64,000 nucleotides of DNA from Anaerofilum hominis (GCF_014287275.1 NZ_JACONZ010000001.1:868001-932000), one strand, 5' to 3'; positions 8,806 to 17,917 are shown, counted from the stretch's first letter. Numbers and translations: made by a program. Notes: generated from the sequence alone by a model not told the origin.

Positions 8806-9570
8806 ATGAATCCGATGCGTTATCTTTCGGTCGCGCCCGAGGTGGAACGCGCCATTGCCTGCGGCAAGCCGGTGACCGCTTTCCCCAGCGCCCCGCTGGC
8901 GGGGGGCTGGGCGGCGGCTCTGGCTGCCGCCGGCAGGGCCGTGCGGGACGCCGGCGGCGTCCCCGCCGTCATCGCCGTACTGGGGGGCAAACTGCGCATC
9001 GGCGCGGACCCCGGCGAACTGGACGCGCTGGAAAAACGGCAGGCGCAGCCCGCGGGCCGCGCCTCCCTGCCCATCCTGCTCGCTTCCTCTGCGGACGCCC
9101 CCGCCGCCGTCTCATCGGCCCTGCTCGCCGCCGCCATGGCGGGCATCCCCGTGCTGGCAGTCCCCCTGCTGGGGGAGCCCGAACAGCCCGGCGCGGAGAC
9201 CGCAGAGGTCCCGGCCGATCTGCATGCCCTAGCCCATACGCCGGTGGCCGTGGTCTGCGCCGGTTTTTCGCATCTTTTTGACCCCGGCCGCTGTCTGGCT
9301 TATCTCGCCTCCTGCGGGGTGCCGCTGATCGGTCTGGGCGGCGGTGACTTCCCTGCGCTTCCCGACGCCGCCCGGCCGCTGCACCTCTGCGCCTCCGCCC
9401 CGCCGGAGGCCGCCCGGGTCATGGCCAGCAAATGGGACCTGGGCCTGCCCGGGGGCCTGCTGGCGCTTCTGCCGTCCGCATCACAGGTACCGCCGGCCGA
9501 CAGCCTGTCCCTGTGCGCCGGCACAGCCGTACAGCTGGCCGCCGCCTACGCGGCGCTGCGGCGGCGGTAA
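8806..9570 (+). CDS. PsuG-like (pseudouridine-5'-phosphate glycosidase family) protein, probably inactive
   Basis: A 254-residue protein that aligns by eye with PsuG, which reversibly makes pseudouridine 5'-phosphate from uracil and ribose 5-phosphate. Shared landmarks are the N-terminal APEVERA, GGVPAVIAVLGGKLRIG (about 50-66), PADLHALAHTPVAVVCAG (136-153) and YLASCGVPLIGLGGGDFPAL. The catalytic features known in PsuG are lost. The LESTI-type glutamate segment reads AFPSAP (25-30). The lysine before the second helix is absent in 84-100. The lysine after CAG, which forms the sugar adduct, is replaced (CAGFSHL, 151-157). The C-terminal part is about 50 residues shorter than usual. It may be a sensory or scaffold relative. 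The start is supported by AAAGGGG upstream. Confidence 0.7.
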   Translation: MNPMRYLSVAPEVERAIACGKPVTAFPSAPLAGGWAAALAAAGRAVRDAGGVPAVIAVLGGKLRIGADPGELDALEKRQAQPAGRASLPILLASSADAPAAVSSALLAAAMAGIPVLAVPLLGEPEQPGAETAEVPADLHALAHTPVAVVCAGFSHLFDPGRCLAYLASCGVPLIGLGGGDFPALPDAARPLHLCASAPPEAARVMASKWDLGLPGGLLALLPSASQVPPADSLSLCAGTAVQLAAAYAALRRR

Positions 9571-10033
9571 AGAGTTTTCCCGCCCCGGCCGGCGGACTGC
9601 TCTGGGCGTCCGCAGCGCCCCCTTGGCGTTCTTTTAAAAGTTGCGGGTGCGGCTTGCCCCCTTTTGGCCCTCTGTCCCGCTTTTTTCGGACAAGCCGGAT
9701 GCCCTCCATCTCCCCCAACTCCCGTCCGGGAGAAAGCTTGTCTTTGCGGTCCGGCTGCCCGCCAAAAGCAGTTTTTCCTTTCACCGCTCCCTGCGCCCTC
9801 GATCATCAGGGCACACAGCCGGGAGGGCCGGTCAAGCGGTGAGCTGCAAAGCCCTTTCAGCAGAGCGCGTCTCAAGGGGACAGCCGGACACTCTGCGCCC
9901 GCATCCCGCATTCCCGCTGCCCGTGCGGCTCGTGTTTTGCCCGCGCATCAGCGTCTCTGTGAAAGATCTGCTTTCCCCTGTCCTGCAGCGGAAACTTTTT
10001 CGGGCCGCCGCAGCCGGTTCCTCTTTCAAAAAT
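9571..10033. other. Gene-free interval
   Basis: Follows the PsuG-like gene. No coding frame here has a ribosome binding site or recognisable protein pattern. The interval ends at a strong bidirectional terminator. Confidence 0.5.
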
Positions 10034-10067
10034 AAAAAAAGGGAAGCTTTCAAGCTTCCCTTTTTTT
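10034..10067. terminator. Bidirectional terminator
   Basis: AAAAAAA, the stem GGGAAGCTT/AAGCTTCCC, then TTTTTTT. It is symmetric and serves both the upstream plus-strand region and the minus-strand lipid kinase gene that ends at 10272. Confidence 0.85.
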
Positions 10068-10271
10068 ATTCTCGGGATGTCCGGCGCACCAGAGAGCCCT
10101 TTCTCCCACGGGGCCCGCGCGGGTACAGGGCGCGGCCTCCGCGCCTGTCTCCCGCTGTTTCAGCTGCCGCGGCCGGTCCCGCGGCCCGCATCTCCCGGAG
10201 AGCACTTTTATCCCCCGGCTCTTTCAAGGCGGCGTCCCGTTTTTTCATTCCCGGCCCCGCCGCAGCGCCCG

Positions 10272-11165
10272 TCACACCTGCTTTTTCAAAATCCCCAGCG
10301 CCCGCGGACAGACGCGGATATCCGCCTCCCGCACTTCGCCGCCGAACTCGCCGTCCAGCGTCCATGCGGTATTTTCAGTAAAGGTAAAGCGGATGCTGTC
10401 GGTGCGGATCAGCCGCACAAAATCGCCGTCAAACTCCCGGGTGAGCAGCTTCCCGGCGATGGCGCTGGTCTCGGCCACGTTGGCGGGGGCTTTGATGAGC
10501 AGCACCTCGAATTTGCCGTCGTCCAGCCTGACTTCCTCCGGCCTGCCCAGCTGGATGCCGCCCACCGAAGTGGAGTTGCTCACCGCCACATAGAGGTAGT
10601 CTCCCACCCAGCTCTCGCCGCCGCACTCCACTTTTGCGGGAAAGTGCTGGCCGATGGGCAGCCGTTTGACGCCCTCGATCAGGTAAGCCAAATGCCCCAG
10701 GGCATTCTTGTCGTTCTGCGCCGTCAGATAGGACACGTCGGTAAAAGCGCCGAAAGCGGCCACGTAGTTGAAGTAGCGGTCGTTGAAAGCCCCGATATCG
10801 TAAAAGAAAGGGCTCCCCTCCACAATGGCGGCACAGCCGTCTTCGATCTTCTGCGGCAGCCCCAGCGAGCGCGCAAAATCGTTGGTGGAGCCGCTGGGCA
10901 GGTAGCCGAACACAGGCGGGCGCTCCATCTGCATCAGGCCGTTCACCGTGTGGTTCAGGGTGCCGTCCCCGCCGCAGCAGACCACCAGGTCATAGGCGCC
11001 GCCGCGCGCGGCCAGCACCTCCTCCGCCCCGCTGCCGGGCTGGATGGGATGCACCGTGACCTCGAAGCCCGCGCTGGAAAAGCTCTCGATGATGAAAGAG
11101 AGCTTGCCCGGCACCGTGGCCTTGCCCGCCACCGGATTGTAGATGAGCAACATTTTTTTATGCAT
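10272..11165 (-). CDS. Diacylglycerol kinase-family lipid kinase (DagK/YegS-like)
   Basis: A 297-residue member of the DAGK catalytic family that phosphorylates diacylglycerol or a related membrane lipid with ATP. The N-terminal LLIYNPVAGK, the nucleotide-binding GGDGTLNHTVNG and YLPSGSTNDFARSLG match the family. The C-terminal beta domain contains WTLDGE. There are no membrane helices, so peripheral association with the cytoplasmic face is expected. The role is recycling of diacylglycerol from lipoteichoic-acid or glycolipid turnover. No operon partner is close; gap lies upstream on the same strand with its own terminator. Confidence 0.9.
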   Translation of the reverse strand: MHKKMLLIYNPVAGKATVPGKLSFIIESFSSAGFEVTVHPIQPGSGAEEVLAARGGAYDLVVCCGGDGTLNHTVNGLMQMERPPVFGYLPSGSTNDFARSLGLPQKIEDGCAAIVEGSPFFYDIGAFNDRYFNYVAAFGAFTDVSYLTAQNDKNALGHLAYLIEGVKRLPIGQHFPAKVECGGESWVGDYLYVAVSNSTSVGGIQLGRPEEVRLDDGKFEVLLIKAPANVAETSAIAGKLLTREFDGDFVRLIRTDSIRFTFTENTAWTLDGEFGGEVREADIRVCPRALGILKKQV

Positions 11166-11354
11166 GAAACCGCCCCTTGCCTGTGGTGATAGAAACCGGA
11201 CCCGGCCGCGCGGAAAAGTTTTTTCCCCCGCTCTCCGCCGCCTGAAAAGGTGGACACACCGCCGGCCCGCTATTAGTGTATCATCTAATTATGAACAAAA
11301 ATGGGCGGGAAAATCTCGCCGGCGTAAACAATGCCAACGCGGCCGCAGGCGCGC

Positions 11355-11380
11355 AAAAAGCCCCGCAGGGCCTGCGGGGC
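11355..11380 (-). terminator. Terminator of gap
   Basis: A GCCCCGC/GCGGGGC stem ending on the minus strand in TTTTTG, about 40 bp after the gap stop codon. Confidence 0.7.
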
Positions 11381-11417
11381 TCTGCGGGGCGAAAGACAGT
11401 TGCGCTTGTAAAAGCGA

Positions 11418-12446
11418 TTACAGCTCGGCGAAATATTTGATGGTGCGCACCATCTGGCTGGTGTAGCTGTTCTCGTTGTCGTACCAGGACACGACCTGCA
11501 CCTGATAGGTGTCGTCGTCGATCTTGGTGACCATGGTCTGGGTGGCGTCAAACAGGCTGCCATAGCGCATGCCGATGACGTCGGAAGAGACGATCTCCTC
11601 CTCGTTGTAGCCAAAGCTCTCGGAGGCGGCGGCTTTCATGGCGGCATTGATGGAGTCTTTGCTGACATCCTTGCCCTTGACGACAGCCACGAGGATGGTG
11701 GTGGAGCCGGTGGGCACGGGCACGCGCTGGGCAGAACCGATCAGCTTGCCGTTCAGCTCGGGGATGACCAGGCCGATGGCCTTGGCGGCGCCGGTGCTGT
11801 TGGGCACGATGTTCTGCGCGCCGGCGCGGGCACGGCGCAGGTCGCCCTTGCGCTGCGGGCCGTCCAGGATCATCTGGTCGCCGGTGTAGGCATGTACGGT
11901 GGTCATGATGCCGGAAACGATGGGATAAGCCTTGTTCAGGGTATCCGCCATCGGGGCCAGGCAGTTGGTGGTGCAGGAGGCGGCGGAGATGACGGTGTCC
12001 TCTTTGGTGAGGGTGTTCTCGTTGACGCTGTAAACGATGGTGGGCAGGTCGTTGCCCGCGGGCGCGGAGATGACGACCTTTTTGGCGCCGGCTTCAATGT
12101 GGGCCTGCGCCTTGGCTTTGCTGGTGTAGAAGCCGGTGCACTCGAGCACGACGTCCACGCCGATCTCGCCCCAGGGCAGCTCGGCCGCATTCGCTTTCGC
12201 ATAGATGACGATCTTCTTGCCGTCGACCACGATGTAATCCTCGCCGGCCTCGACGGTGTGCTTGTTCTCGCCCATGTGACCCATGAAGCTGCCCTGTGCG
12301 GTATCATACTTCAGCAGGTGGGCCAGCATCTTGGGGCTGGTCAGATCGTTGATGGCGACGACCTCGTAACCGTCGGCCTCGAACATCTGACGAAACGCCA
12401 GGCGGCCGATCCGGCCAAAGCCATTAATCGCAACTTTAACTGCCAT
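11418..12446 (-). CDS. gap: Glyceraldehyde-3-phosphate dehydrogenase, type I
   Basis: NAD-dependent oxidation and phosphorylation of glyceraldehyde 3-phosphate in glycolysis, in the cytoplasm. The 342-residue form starts [18 protein letters not shown]. Catalytic Cys lies in [12 protein letters not shown] and the essential His in [10 protein letters not shown]. The C-terminal signature [13 protein letters not shown] is complete. An in-frame ATG 12 bases earlier (12458) directly abuts the AAGGAGG, leaving no spacing, so the ATG at 12446 is preferred. Monocistronic, with its own promoter and terminator. No pgk or tpi follows in this window. Confidence 0.95.
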   Translation of the reverse strand: MAVKVAINGFGRIGRLAFRQMFEADGYEVVAINDLTSPKMLAHLLKYDTAQGSFMGHMGENKHTVEAGEDYIVVDGKKIVIYAKANAAELPWGEIGVDVVLECTGFYTSKAKAQAHIEAGAKKVVISAPAGNDLPTIVYSVNENTLTKEDTVISAASCTTNCLAPMADTLNKAYPIVSGIMTTVHAYTGDQMILDGPQRKGDLRRARAGAQNIVPNSTGAAKAIGLVIPELNGKLIGSAQRVPVPTGSTTILVAVVKGKDVSKDSINAAMKAAASESFGYNEEEIVSSDVIGMRYGSLFDATQTMVTKIDDDTYQVQVVSWYDNENSYTSQMVRTIKYFAEL

Positions 12447-12484
12447 AATAAACAACATCCTCCTTAAGATTTGGATTTAACCTT

Positions 12485-12513
12485 ATTCTATACTACTTTT
12501 GAAAAAACTACAA
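12485..12513 (-). promoter_or_regulatory. Promoter of gap
   Basis: On the minus strand, TTGTAG (12508-12513), 17 bases and TAGAAT (12485-12490), about 40 bp upstream of the gap start. Confidence 0.6.
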
Positions 12514-12749
12514 GGCCGTTGACAAAAATTTAACGTTTACAGCGCAGAATATTTTCTTTTGCGGCCCGGGGATATGGGCATTTTTTTGCGGCAGGATAAC
12601 GACTGGGCCCCGTGCCCCGCGGCGCGCGGCGGGACCCTTTTTCTTTTTGCCGAAAAGCGGCCGTCATTCCCCGCCGGCCGCCCTGCCGCCCGGGGATGGG
12701 CGGCGGCACCCGCGCCGCTATTTTGTGGAAGAAAGGCGGCGAAGCCCGG

Positions 12750-13820
12750 ATGTCTTATCCGCCCAAAAGCAAAGGACCGGCGGCCCGCAGCGCTTTTGCC
12801 TGTCCGCCCTTGATCTTTTCGCCCCGCCTGCAGCTGCTGTGGGCCGACCCCGCCGCACAGGCGCTGGCCCCCGGGCTCTGCGGCCAGGGCGGGGCGCTGA
12901 AGCTGCTGCGCGCCCACCCGGGCGCATGGGAGCTGCTGCGGGCCGGCCGCGGCGTCAGCCTGCTGCTGCCCGGCCCGGGGGACGGCGCGCTGGAACTTGC
13001 GCTGCTGCCCGGCCCGGAGGGGAATTACCACGGTTTTCTCTGCGCCCCCTGCTGCGCCGCCCTGCCGCGCGGCTTTCCCGCCCGGCTGCGCGGTCCGCTC
13101 ACCGAGGCCTTTGCGCTGCTGCCGCTGCTGGCCCGGCAGCTGGACGCCGCCGCAGACCCTGCCCCCTTGCTGGAGCTGGAGCGCTGCTGCTACCGGCTGC
13201 TGCACAGTGTCTGCCTGCTGTCCGGCCTCTCGCTGCTGTCCGGCGGCCAGCTTCCCGGCCGGGCGGCCGATCTCTCCTCGGTGGCGCGCGGGCTGTGTGA
13301 AGCCGCCCGCGGCGCGCTGCTGCCCGGCCTGCCCGCCATCCGCTGGACAGGCCCGCAAACCCAGCTGCCGGTGAGCTGCGGGGCAGAGCTGCTGTCGCTG
13401 GCGGTGGGGGCGCTGCTGGACAACGCGCTGCGTTTTTCTCAGGACGGCGGCGAGATCGCCGTGTCGGTCTCGGCCCTGCCCGGCCGCGCCCTGCTGCGGA
13501 TACGGGACCAGGGCACGGGCATCCGCCCGGACGTGCTGCCGCACATCTGTGAGCCGTTCTTTTCCGCCGGCCCCGGCGGGGACGGGGGCGCGGGCACGGG
13601 GCTGGGCCTGGCGTTTGTCCAGTCCCTGGCCGCGCGGCTGGGGGGCGTGCTGTCCGTTGAAAGCGTTTTCGGCGAGGGCAGCTGCTTTGCGCTCTCCCTC
13701 CCGCTGGCAAAGGACGCCGCCGACACCCATCTGCGCACCGGCGCGGACTATCTGCTGGACCGCTACTCCGCTTTTTACGTCCAGCTCTGCGACTTCTGCC
13801 GCCTGCCGGATCTGGTGTGA
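12750..13820 (+). CDS. Histidine-kinase-like ATPase protein lacking the phosphoacceptor histidine
   Basis: A 356-residue soluble protein with no membrane segment. Its C-terminal half is a HATPase_c domain: N box ALLDNALRFS (221-230), G1 DQGTGI (253-258), F box EPFFS and G2 GTGLGLAF (282-289). The dimerisation helix at 111-118 reads ARLRGPLT where kinases have H-E-L-R-T-P-L-T, so the acceptor His is alanine. The N-terminal 105 residues may be a degenerate PAS-like sensor. No response regulator is adjacent. The start ATG follows AAGGCGG. It may act as a phosphatase, a heteromeric partner or an ATP-binding switch. The extreme Leu/Ala/Gly/Pro content reflects high GC. Confidence 0.7.
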   Translation: MSYPPKSKGPAARSAFACPPLIFSPRLQLLWADPAAQALAPGLCGQGGALKLLRAHPGAWELLRAGRGVSLLLPGPGDGALELALLPGPEGNYHGFLCAPCCAALPRGFPARLRGPLTEAFALLPLLARQLDAAADPAPLLELERCCYRLLHSVCLLSGLSLLSGGQLPGRAADLSSVARGLCEAARGALLPGLPAIRWTGPQTQLPVSCGAELLSLAVGALLDNALRFSQDGGEIAVSVSALPGRALLRIRDQGTGIRPDVLPHICEPFFSAGPGGDGGAGTGLGLAFVQSLAARLGGVLSVESVFGEGSCFALSLPLAKDAADTHLRTGADYLLDRYSAFYVQLCDFCRLPDLV

Positions 13821-14115
13821 ACGGCGCGCTCCGGGGGGGCCGGCCGCTCGGGAAACAGAGCGCGCCGCTCCGCGCGGCTCTGCCCGCTGCAGCGGCTGTT
13901 TTCTCCTCTGCCGGGACCGCCGCCGGGCCGCCTTTGCGGCGCTGCAGCGCCTTTCGACATGGATGCCCCGGCCCGCCCGGAAAAGCCGGGGAGCTCCTTT
14001 CCAAAAACAGGACGGCCGCCGCCCTGTCAGGCCGCGGCGCTGCGCGCTGCTTTTCCTCTTCTTATCCCGCAGCGGCTTTCGACAAGCTTTTGTGCGCGGC
14101 CCGCAGCCCCGCGGC
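13821..14115. other. Gene-free interval
   Basis: Lies between convergent genes. Only GC-rich low-complexity frames are seen. The interval ends at a terminator. Confidence 0.45.
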
Positions 14116-14158
14116 AAAAAAACAGGCCGCACGGCGCTGCTGCCGTGCGGCCTTTCTC
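14116..14158. terminator. Bidirectional terminator between convergent genes
   Basis: An AGGCCGCACGGC/GCCGTGCGGCCT stem with AAAAAAA on the left and a T-rich run on the right. It ends 10 bp from the DegV stop codon. Confidence 0.8.
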
Positions 14159-14167
14159 TCTCTTTTT

Positions 14168-15040
14168 TTACCGCTCCCTGCCCAGAAAGAACAGCGCAAC
14201 GGTGCCCGGGCCGGAATGGGCGCCGATGACGGGGCCCACATAGTTGAGCATCACCGTCTTGCAGCCAAACCGCTTTTTTACCATCTCCGCCACCCGGCCG
14301 GCGTCCTCCGGGCAGTCGCCGTGGCTGATGAATACGGTCTGCCTGCGGGGTTCCACCGCCAGCTTTTCCATCCGGTCCACCAGCGCTTTCAGGCTGGCCG
14401 GGCGGCCTTTGGCCGTGCCCACCTTGATCAGATGGCCCTCGTTGTCCATGTGCATGACCGGCTTGATGCCCAGCATGGTGCCCACCAGCGCCACGGTGGG
14501 GCTGACCCGCCCGCCGCGCTTGAGGTGGTTGAGGTCGTCCACCGTAAACCAGTGGCAGAGGTGCAGCTTGGTCTGTTCGGCAAAGTCGCGCACCTCCTCG
14601 AGGGAAAGCCCCTGACGCTTTTTTTCGACCGCCAGATAGACCAGCAGCCCCTCGCCCAGAGAGGCGGAGAGGGTGTCCACCACATAGATCCGGCGGTCGG
14701 GATACTGCCCTTTCAGCTCTTTTGCCGCCAGCTGCGCCGCGTTGTAGGTGTTGGACAGACCCGAGGAAAAGGCCAGCACCAGCAGGTCTTTGCCCTCTTC
14801 CAGCAGCGGGCGCATGCCCGCCATCCAGCTGTCCATATTGACGGCGCTGGTGACGCTCTGCTCCCCGGAGCGGATCAGCTCATAAAACTCGTGAAAGCCG
14901 ATCTCGCGCCCGTCCAGATAATTGGCGTACTCTTTGCCCTGGATCTGGAAAGTGAGCGGCAGCACGGTGACCTCCAGCTGCTGCCCCATCTCGGCGGGCA
15001 GGTCGCAGGAGGAATCGGTCAGGATCACATAATCGCGCAT
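14168..15040 (-). CDS. DegV family fatty-acid-binding protein
   Basis: A 290-residue DegV protein. Related proteins bind a fatty acid and, as FakB, present it to the kinase FakA for phosphorylation. Family landmarks are the N-terminal ILTDSSCDLP, the TSAVN segment, AFSSGLSNTYNAA, VDTLSASLGEGLLV and the C-terminal VGPVIGAHSGPGTVALFF. The start ATG at 15038-15040 has GGGAGA upstream; a longer in-frame extension lacks one. The DUF1836 gene lies 320 bp upstream on the same strand and may be cotranscribed. No fakA is in the window. Confidence 0.92.
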   Translation of the reverse strand: MRDYVILTDSSCDLPAEMGQQLEVTVLPLTFQIQGKEYANYLDGREIGFHEFYELIRSGEQSVTSAVNMDSWMAGMRPLLEEGKDLLVLAFSSGLSNTYNAAQLAAKELKGQYPDRRIYVVDTLSASLGEGLLVYLAVEKKRQGLSLEEVRDFAEQTKLHLCHWFTVDDLNHLKRGGRVSPTVALVGTMLGIKPVMHMDNEGHLIKVGTAKGRPASLKALVDRMEKLAVEPRRQTVFISHGDCPEDAGRVAEMVKKRFGCKTVMLNYVGPVIGAHSGPGTVALFFLGRER

Positions 15041-15361
15041 CTCTATTCTCCCATCTGAGCCCCGAAAGGCGCGGTTCCCGCATCCCACCGGGGCGGCCGC
15101 GCTTTCCGGCGCGCGGCGGCCGTATTTTTTGTCCCGGGCACGGCGCTGTGCGGGCGGCACTTTCCCGGTCGCGGCACAGCCGCCCGCTTGTGTCCCGCCG
15201 GCCGCGGCCGCCCGGCGAAAAGCAGTTGTCCCGCCGCCGGCCGCAGGGCCTGTCCGCCCCGGCCGCTCGCCCGCTTCGCCGCTCTGCCGGGCCGTGTTCC
15301 TCTCAAAAAGCGTCTTTGCACCGTCTTGCCCTGTCCGTGCGGCAGCTCCCGCCGCAGCGTC
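15041..15361. other. Gene-free GC-rich interval
   Basis: Separates two same-strand genes. I see no promoter, terminator or coding pattern that I can support. Confidence 0.4.
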
Positions 15362-15925
15362 TCACTTCTTCGGCGCCGGGGCGGTCTTTTCCCTCTGCGC
15401 CGCATCCGTGTCGGGCTGTTCTGCGCGCTCCAGCAGGGCCAACAGCTCGCGGGCGGCCAGGCGGTCGGCATAACTCTGCACCGCCAGCGTGAGTGCGCAG
15501 CGCGCCAATGCTTCTCTGCCGTCCTCCCCGGCCCCGGGCAGCGTGTCGGCGGCACGGCGCAGCGCCTCGTCCAGCTGCTGCAGATAGCGGCCGTAAAAGG
15601 CCGCGGCGTCCGACGCGTCCGGCTGGCAGGCCAGCAGCGCGCTGACATCTGCCACCGAGAGCACCTGCTTGAGCTGGCAGATGGCGGTGAGCGCCGCCAG
15701 ATGCTGGCGCTGATATTTTTTGCCTGCCGGGCGGGGCAGCACCCCGCTTTTGATATAATTGTTGATCATGGCGCCGGTCAGCTCGTCCGCGCTCTCGCCG
15801 GGCAGCTGCTGGCGCTGCATATAGCTGAGCACCTGATCCTTGTACAGGTCCAGATCCGGCAGGCTGTCATAGGGCGCGGGCCGCCACTCAGACAGGCGGC
15901 GGCTCAGCTCTTCCACCTCTTTCAC
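15362..15925 (-). CDS. DUF1836 domain protein
   Basis: A 187-residue protein of unknown function, common in Firmicutes. It shows the DUF1836 pattern: LPDLDLYKDQVLSYM, then TGAMINNYIKSGVLPRP and the helix-turn-helix-like YQRQHLAALTAICQLKQVLS. The family resembles MerR-type winged helices, so DNA binding is plausible but unproven. The charged C-terminal tail (AQREKTAPAPKK) is probably disordered. Its promoter diverges from that of the SGNH gene at 16079. Confidence 0.85.
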   Translation of the reverse strand: MKEVEELSRRLSEWRPAPYDSLPDLDLYKDQVLSYMQRQQLPGESADELTGAMINNYIKSGVLPRPAGKKYQRQHLAALTAICQLKQVLSVADVSALLACQPDASDAAAFYGRYLQQLDEALRRAADTLPGAGEDGREALARCALTLAVQSYADRLAARELLALLERAEQPDTDAAQREKTAPAPKK

Positions 15926-15963
15926 GCCTTTCCCCTCCCTCTGTTGGTCTTAGGTCCAGCCCT

Positions 15964-15992
15964 ATTTTATCAGAGACAGCGGAAATTGTAAA
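15964..15992 (-). promoter_or_regulatory. Promoter of the DUF1836 gene
   Basis: On the minus strand, TTTACA (15987-15992), 17 bases and TAAAAT (15964-15969). Confidence 0.6.
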
Positions 15993-16017
15993 TAGTTTGA
16001 ATAACAACGCGTCTTAA

Positions 16018-16046
16018 TTGACATAATAATAATTACATCATATAAT
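16018..16046 (+). promoter_or_regulatory. Consensus sigma-A promoter of the SGNH gene
   Basis: TTGACA (16018-16023), a 17-base spacer and TATAAT (16041-16046). Both hexamers and the spacing match the consensus exactly, in an A+T-rich stretch. The gene begins 33 bp further on. Confidence 0.85.
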
Positions 16047-16078
16047 ATTATATATTGTATTATGCGAGGTAATAAAAA

Positions 16079-16762
16079 ATGATCGAGTCTGTCTGCATTT
16101 TTGGAGATTCCGTGGCGCGCGGCGTGGTGCTGGACGAAGCGAAACAGCGCTATGTGGACAGCCGCTCCTGCTTTGCCCGGCTGGTGGCTGAGGCCAGGCA
16201 CATTGCAGTTGAAAATTTTTCCCGCTTTGGCTGTACGGTCACCAAGGGCAGCCGGGTGGCGCAGCGGCACCTGGAGGACGCCGCCCGGGCCGACTACACC
16301 GTGGTGGAGTTCGGCGGCAATGACTGCGACTATCGCTGGCAGCAGGTGGCCGCCGATCCGCTGTCCCCCCATGACTGTAACACACCCCCAGCGCGTTTTT
16401 GCGCGGAATACGGCGCTTTGCTGCAGCAGGTGCGCCGCGCGGGCGGCCGGCCCGTGGCGTTCAGCCTGCCGCCGGTGGATGAACAGCGCTATTTTGACTG
16501 GATCTCCCGCGGCCTCTCCAAAGACGCACTGCTGCAGTTTTTGGGCGGGGTGCGCCGCATCTACGACTGGCAGGCCCACTACAGCGACTTGGCGGCAGAG
16601 ACCGCGCAGGCGCTGAACGTGCCGGTCGTGGACCTGCGCGGCGCGTTTCTCTCGCACAACGACTACCGCAGCCTGCTCTGTGGGGACGGCATCCACCCCA
16701 ACGAGGCCGGGCACCGGCTGATCACCCAGGTGCTGGAGGACCGGATCGCCCAGCTCGCCTGA
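16079..16762 (+). CDS. Cytoplasmic SGNH/GDSL hydrolase
   Basis: A 227-residue protein with no signal peptide or membrane segment. SGNH blocks are complete: CIFGDSVARG (block I, catalytic Ser), a later Gly, VEFGGNDCDY (block III, Asn) and CGDGIHPNEAGH (block V, Asp and His). The family removes acyl groups from carbohydrate or lipid substrates; the substrate is unknown. It has a strong consensus promoter and GCGAGGT upstream of the ATG. It converges with the first of three membrane-anchored SGNH paralogues, from which it is distinct in sequence. Confidence 0.85.
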   Translation: MIESVCIFGDSVARGVVLDEAKQRYVDSRSCFARLVAEARHIAVENFSRFGCTVTKGSRVAQRHLEDAARADYTVVEFGGNDCDYRWQQVAADPLSPHDCNTPPARFCAEYGALLQQVRRAGGRPVAFSLPPVDEQRYFDWISRGLSKDALLQFLGGVRRIYDWQAHYSDLAAETAQALNVPVVDLRGAFLSHNDYRSLLCGDGIHPNEAGHRLITQVLEDRIAQLA

Positions 16763-16825
16763 AAAGCGGCTGCCGCCCCGCCGCCGGAACAGGCGCTTTC
16801 ATATTCAGAACAGGCATTTTAAGAC

Positions 16826-16856
16826 AAAGAGGCCCGGCTGAGAGCCGGGCCTCTTT
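16826..16856. terminator. Bidirectional terminator between convergent SGNH genes
   Basis: An AAAGAGGCCCGGCT/AGCCGGGCCTCTTT stem with a short loop. It lies between the plus-strand gene ending at 16762 and the minus-strand gene ending at 16938. Confidence 0.8.
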
Positions 16857-16937
16857 GTTGCTTTTATTTTTGCCGTCCGCCCTGTACGCCGGCCTTGCGG
16901 CGCAAAGGGGGGCGGCCGCAGGAGCGCGCGCAGTGGT

Positions 16938-17840
16938 TCAGGGGCCTGGGTCGATGCCGCCCACATAGGGGTTGGAAGGGTCATATGCCGCATGGGTGAT
17001 CAGATATTCCAGCCAGGCCATATAGCCCTCTTTGGACAAATGCAGCCCATCTCCCGACGCATAAGCGTCGCTGAGCACACCTTCCGGGCAGAGCGCCTCT
17101 TCCAGATCCAGATAATAGCAGCCCTTTTCCGCCGCCAGGGCCTGCAGCCGCCCGTTCACCCGGGCGATGCGCTCCGGGCTGAGGCCGGGGTGCGCGTCGG
17201 TGCCCGTCGCGGTGGGGGTCAGGACCGACTGGATATAGATCTTGGCCTGCGGCAGCTTTGCCCGCAGGTCGTCGATAAAGGAGGCATAGCTGGACAGCAG
17301 CGTATCCTCGGCCGCGTCCCCCTGGTCCACCAGTTTGTTTGCGCCGAACATCAGATACAGCTTGGCCGGGGCGGCGTCCGCGACCGCCTGCAGCGGGTCG
17401 TACATCGCGCCGTCGCTGCCCGCCCACTGGATGCCGTTCACCGGCGGGGTGACGCCGATGGCCGCGATCACATTGGTGTCCGGCAGGGCGGCTGCGCCCT
17501 TGTAATCGTTCCAGCCCACTGTGATCGAGTCGCCCACAAAAGCGGCGTCCGTGAAGTAGGACAGCTCCACCCGGCCCTTTTCAGGCAGGGCTGCGCCCTG
17601 CTGGACAGCGCCGGAGCTGCTCTCCTCCGGCTGTGAGGAAACGGCGGAAGAGGACACGCTCTGCCCCGGCAGCGAGGCGGAGGGATCGTCTTTGCCGCCC
17701 ACCGCTTCGATCACCCAGGTGATCACGGCCGCAAGGCCCAGCAGCAACAGCAGAAGAAGCGCAAAAAAGCAAAAGCGCTGGAACCCGCGCCTGCGGCGGC
17801 GGCGCTTCGCATCCGCCCGGTAATACTCCCTGTAATCCAA
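16938..17840 (-). CDS. Membrane-anchored SGNH hydrolase (paralogue 1)
   Basis: A 300-residue protein. A short N-terminal MDYREYYRADAKRRRRRR segment (positive, cytoplasmic) is followed by one membrane helix (about 24-45), a Ser-rich linker and an extracytoplasmic SGNH domain. Catalytic blocks are AFVGDSITVGW, YLMFGANKL (block III variant) and SGDGLHLSKEGY. The TTG start with GGAG ten bases upstream is preferred because the resulting N-terminus matches its paralogues. Likely an esterase on the outer face acting on cell-wall or capsule acyl groups; no substrate is evident. It lies downstream of paralogue 2 but has its own promoter. Confidence 0.82.
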   Translation of the reverse strand: MDYREYYRADAKRRRRRRGFQRFCFFALLLLLLLGLAAVITWVIEAVGGKDDPSASLPGQSVSSSAVSSQPEESSSGAVQQGAALPEKGRVELSYFTDAAFVGDSITVGWNDYKGAAALPDTNVIAAIGVTPPVNGIQWAGSDGAMYDPLQAVADAAPAKLYLMFGANKLVDQGDAAEDTLLSSYASFIDDLRAKLPQAKIYIQSVLTPTATGTDAHPGLSPERIARVNGRLQALAAEKGCYYLDLEEALCPEGVLSDAYASGDGLHLSKEGYMAWLEYLITHAAYDPSNPYVGGIDPGP

Positions 17841-17917
17841 AGGATATCAACTCCGTGACATTTCTTTCAGCGCCCGGCGCAGAACTTTCCTGAAAGCAAA
17901 CGCCGGGAATACTCCAT

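Noticed and set aside
8114-8809. A 231-codon plus-strand frame before the PsuG-like gene
   Set aside because: Low-complexity Arg/Pro/Ser sequence with no ribosome binding site or family match.
12537-14132. A 531-codon minus-strand open frame
   Set aside because: Antisense to the histidine-kinase-like gene; composition is Arg/Gln/Ala/Gly only, and no ribosome binding site.
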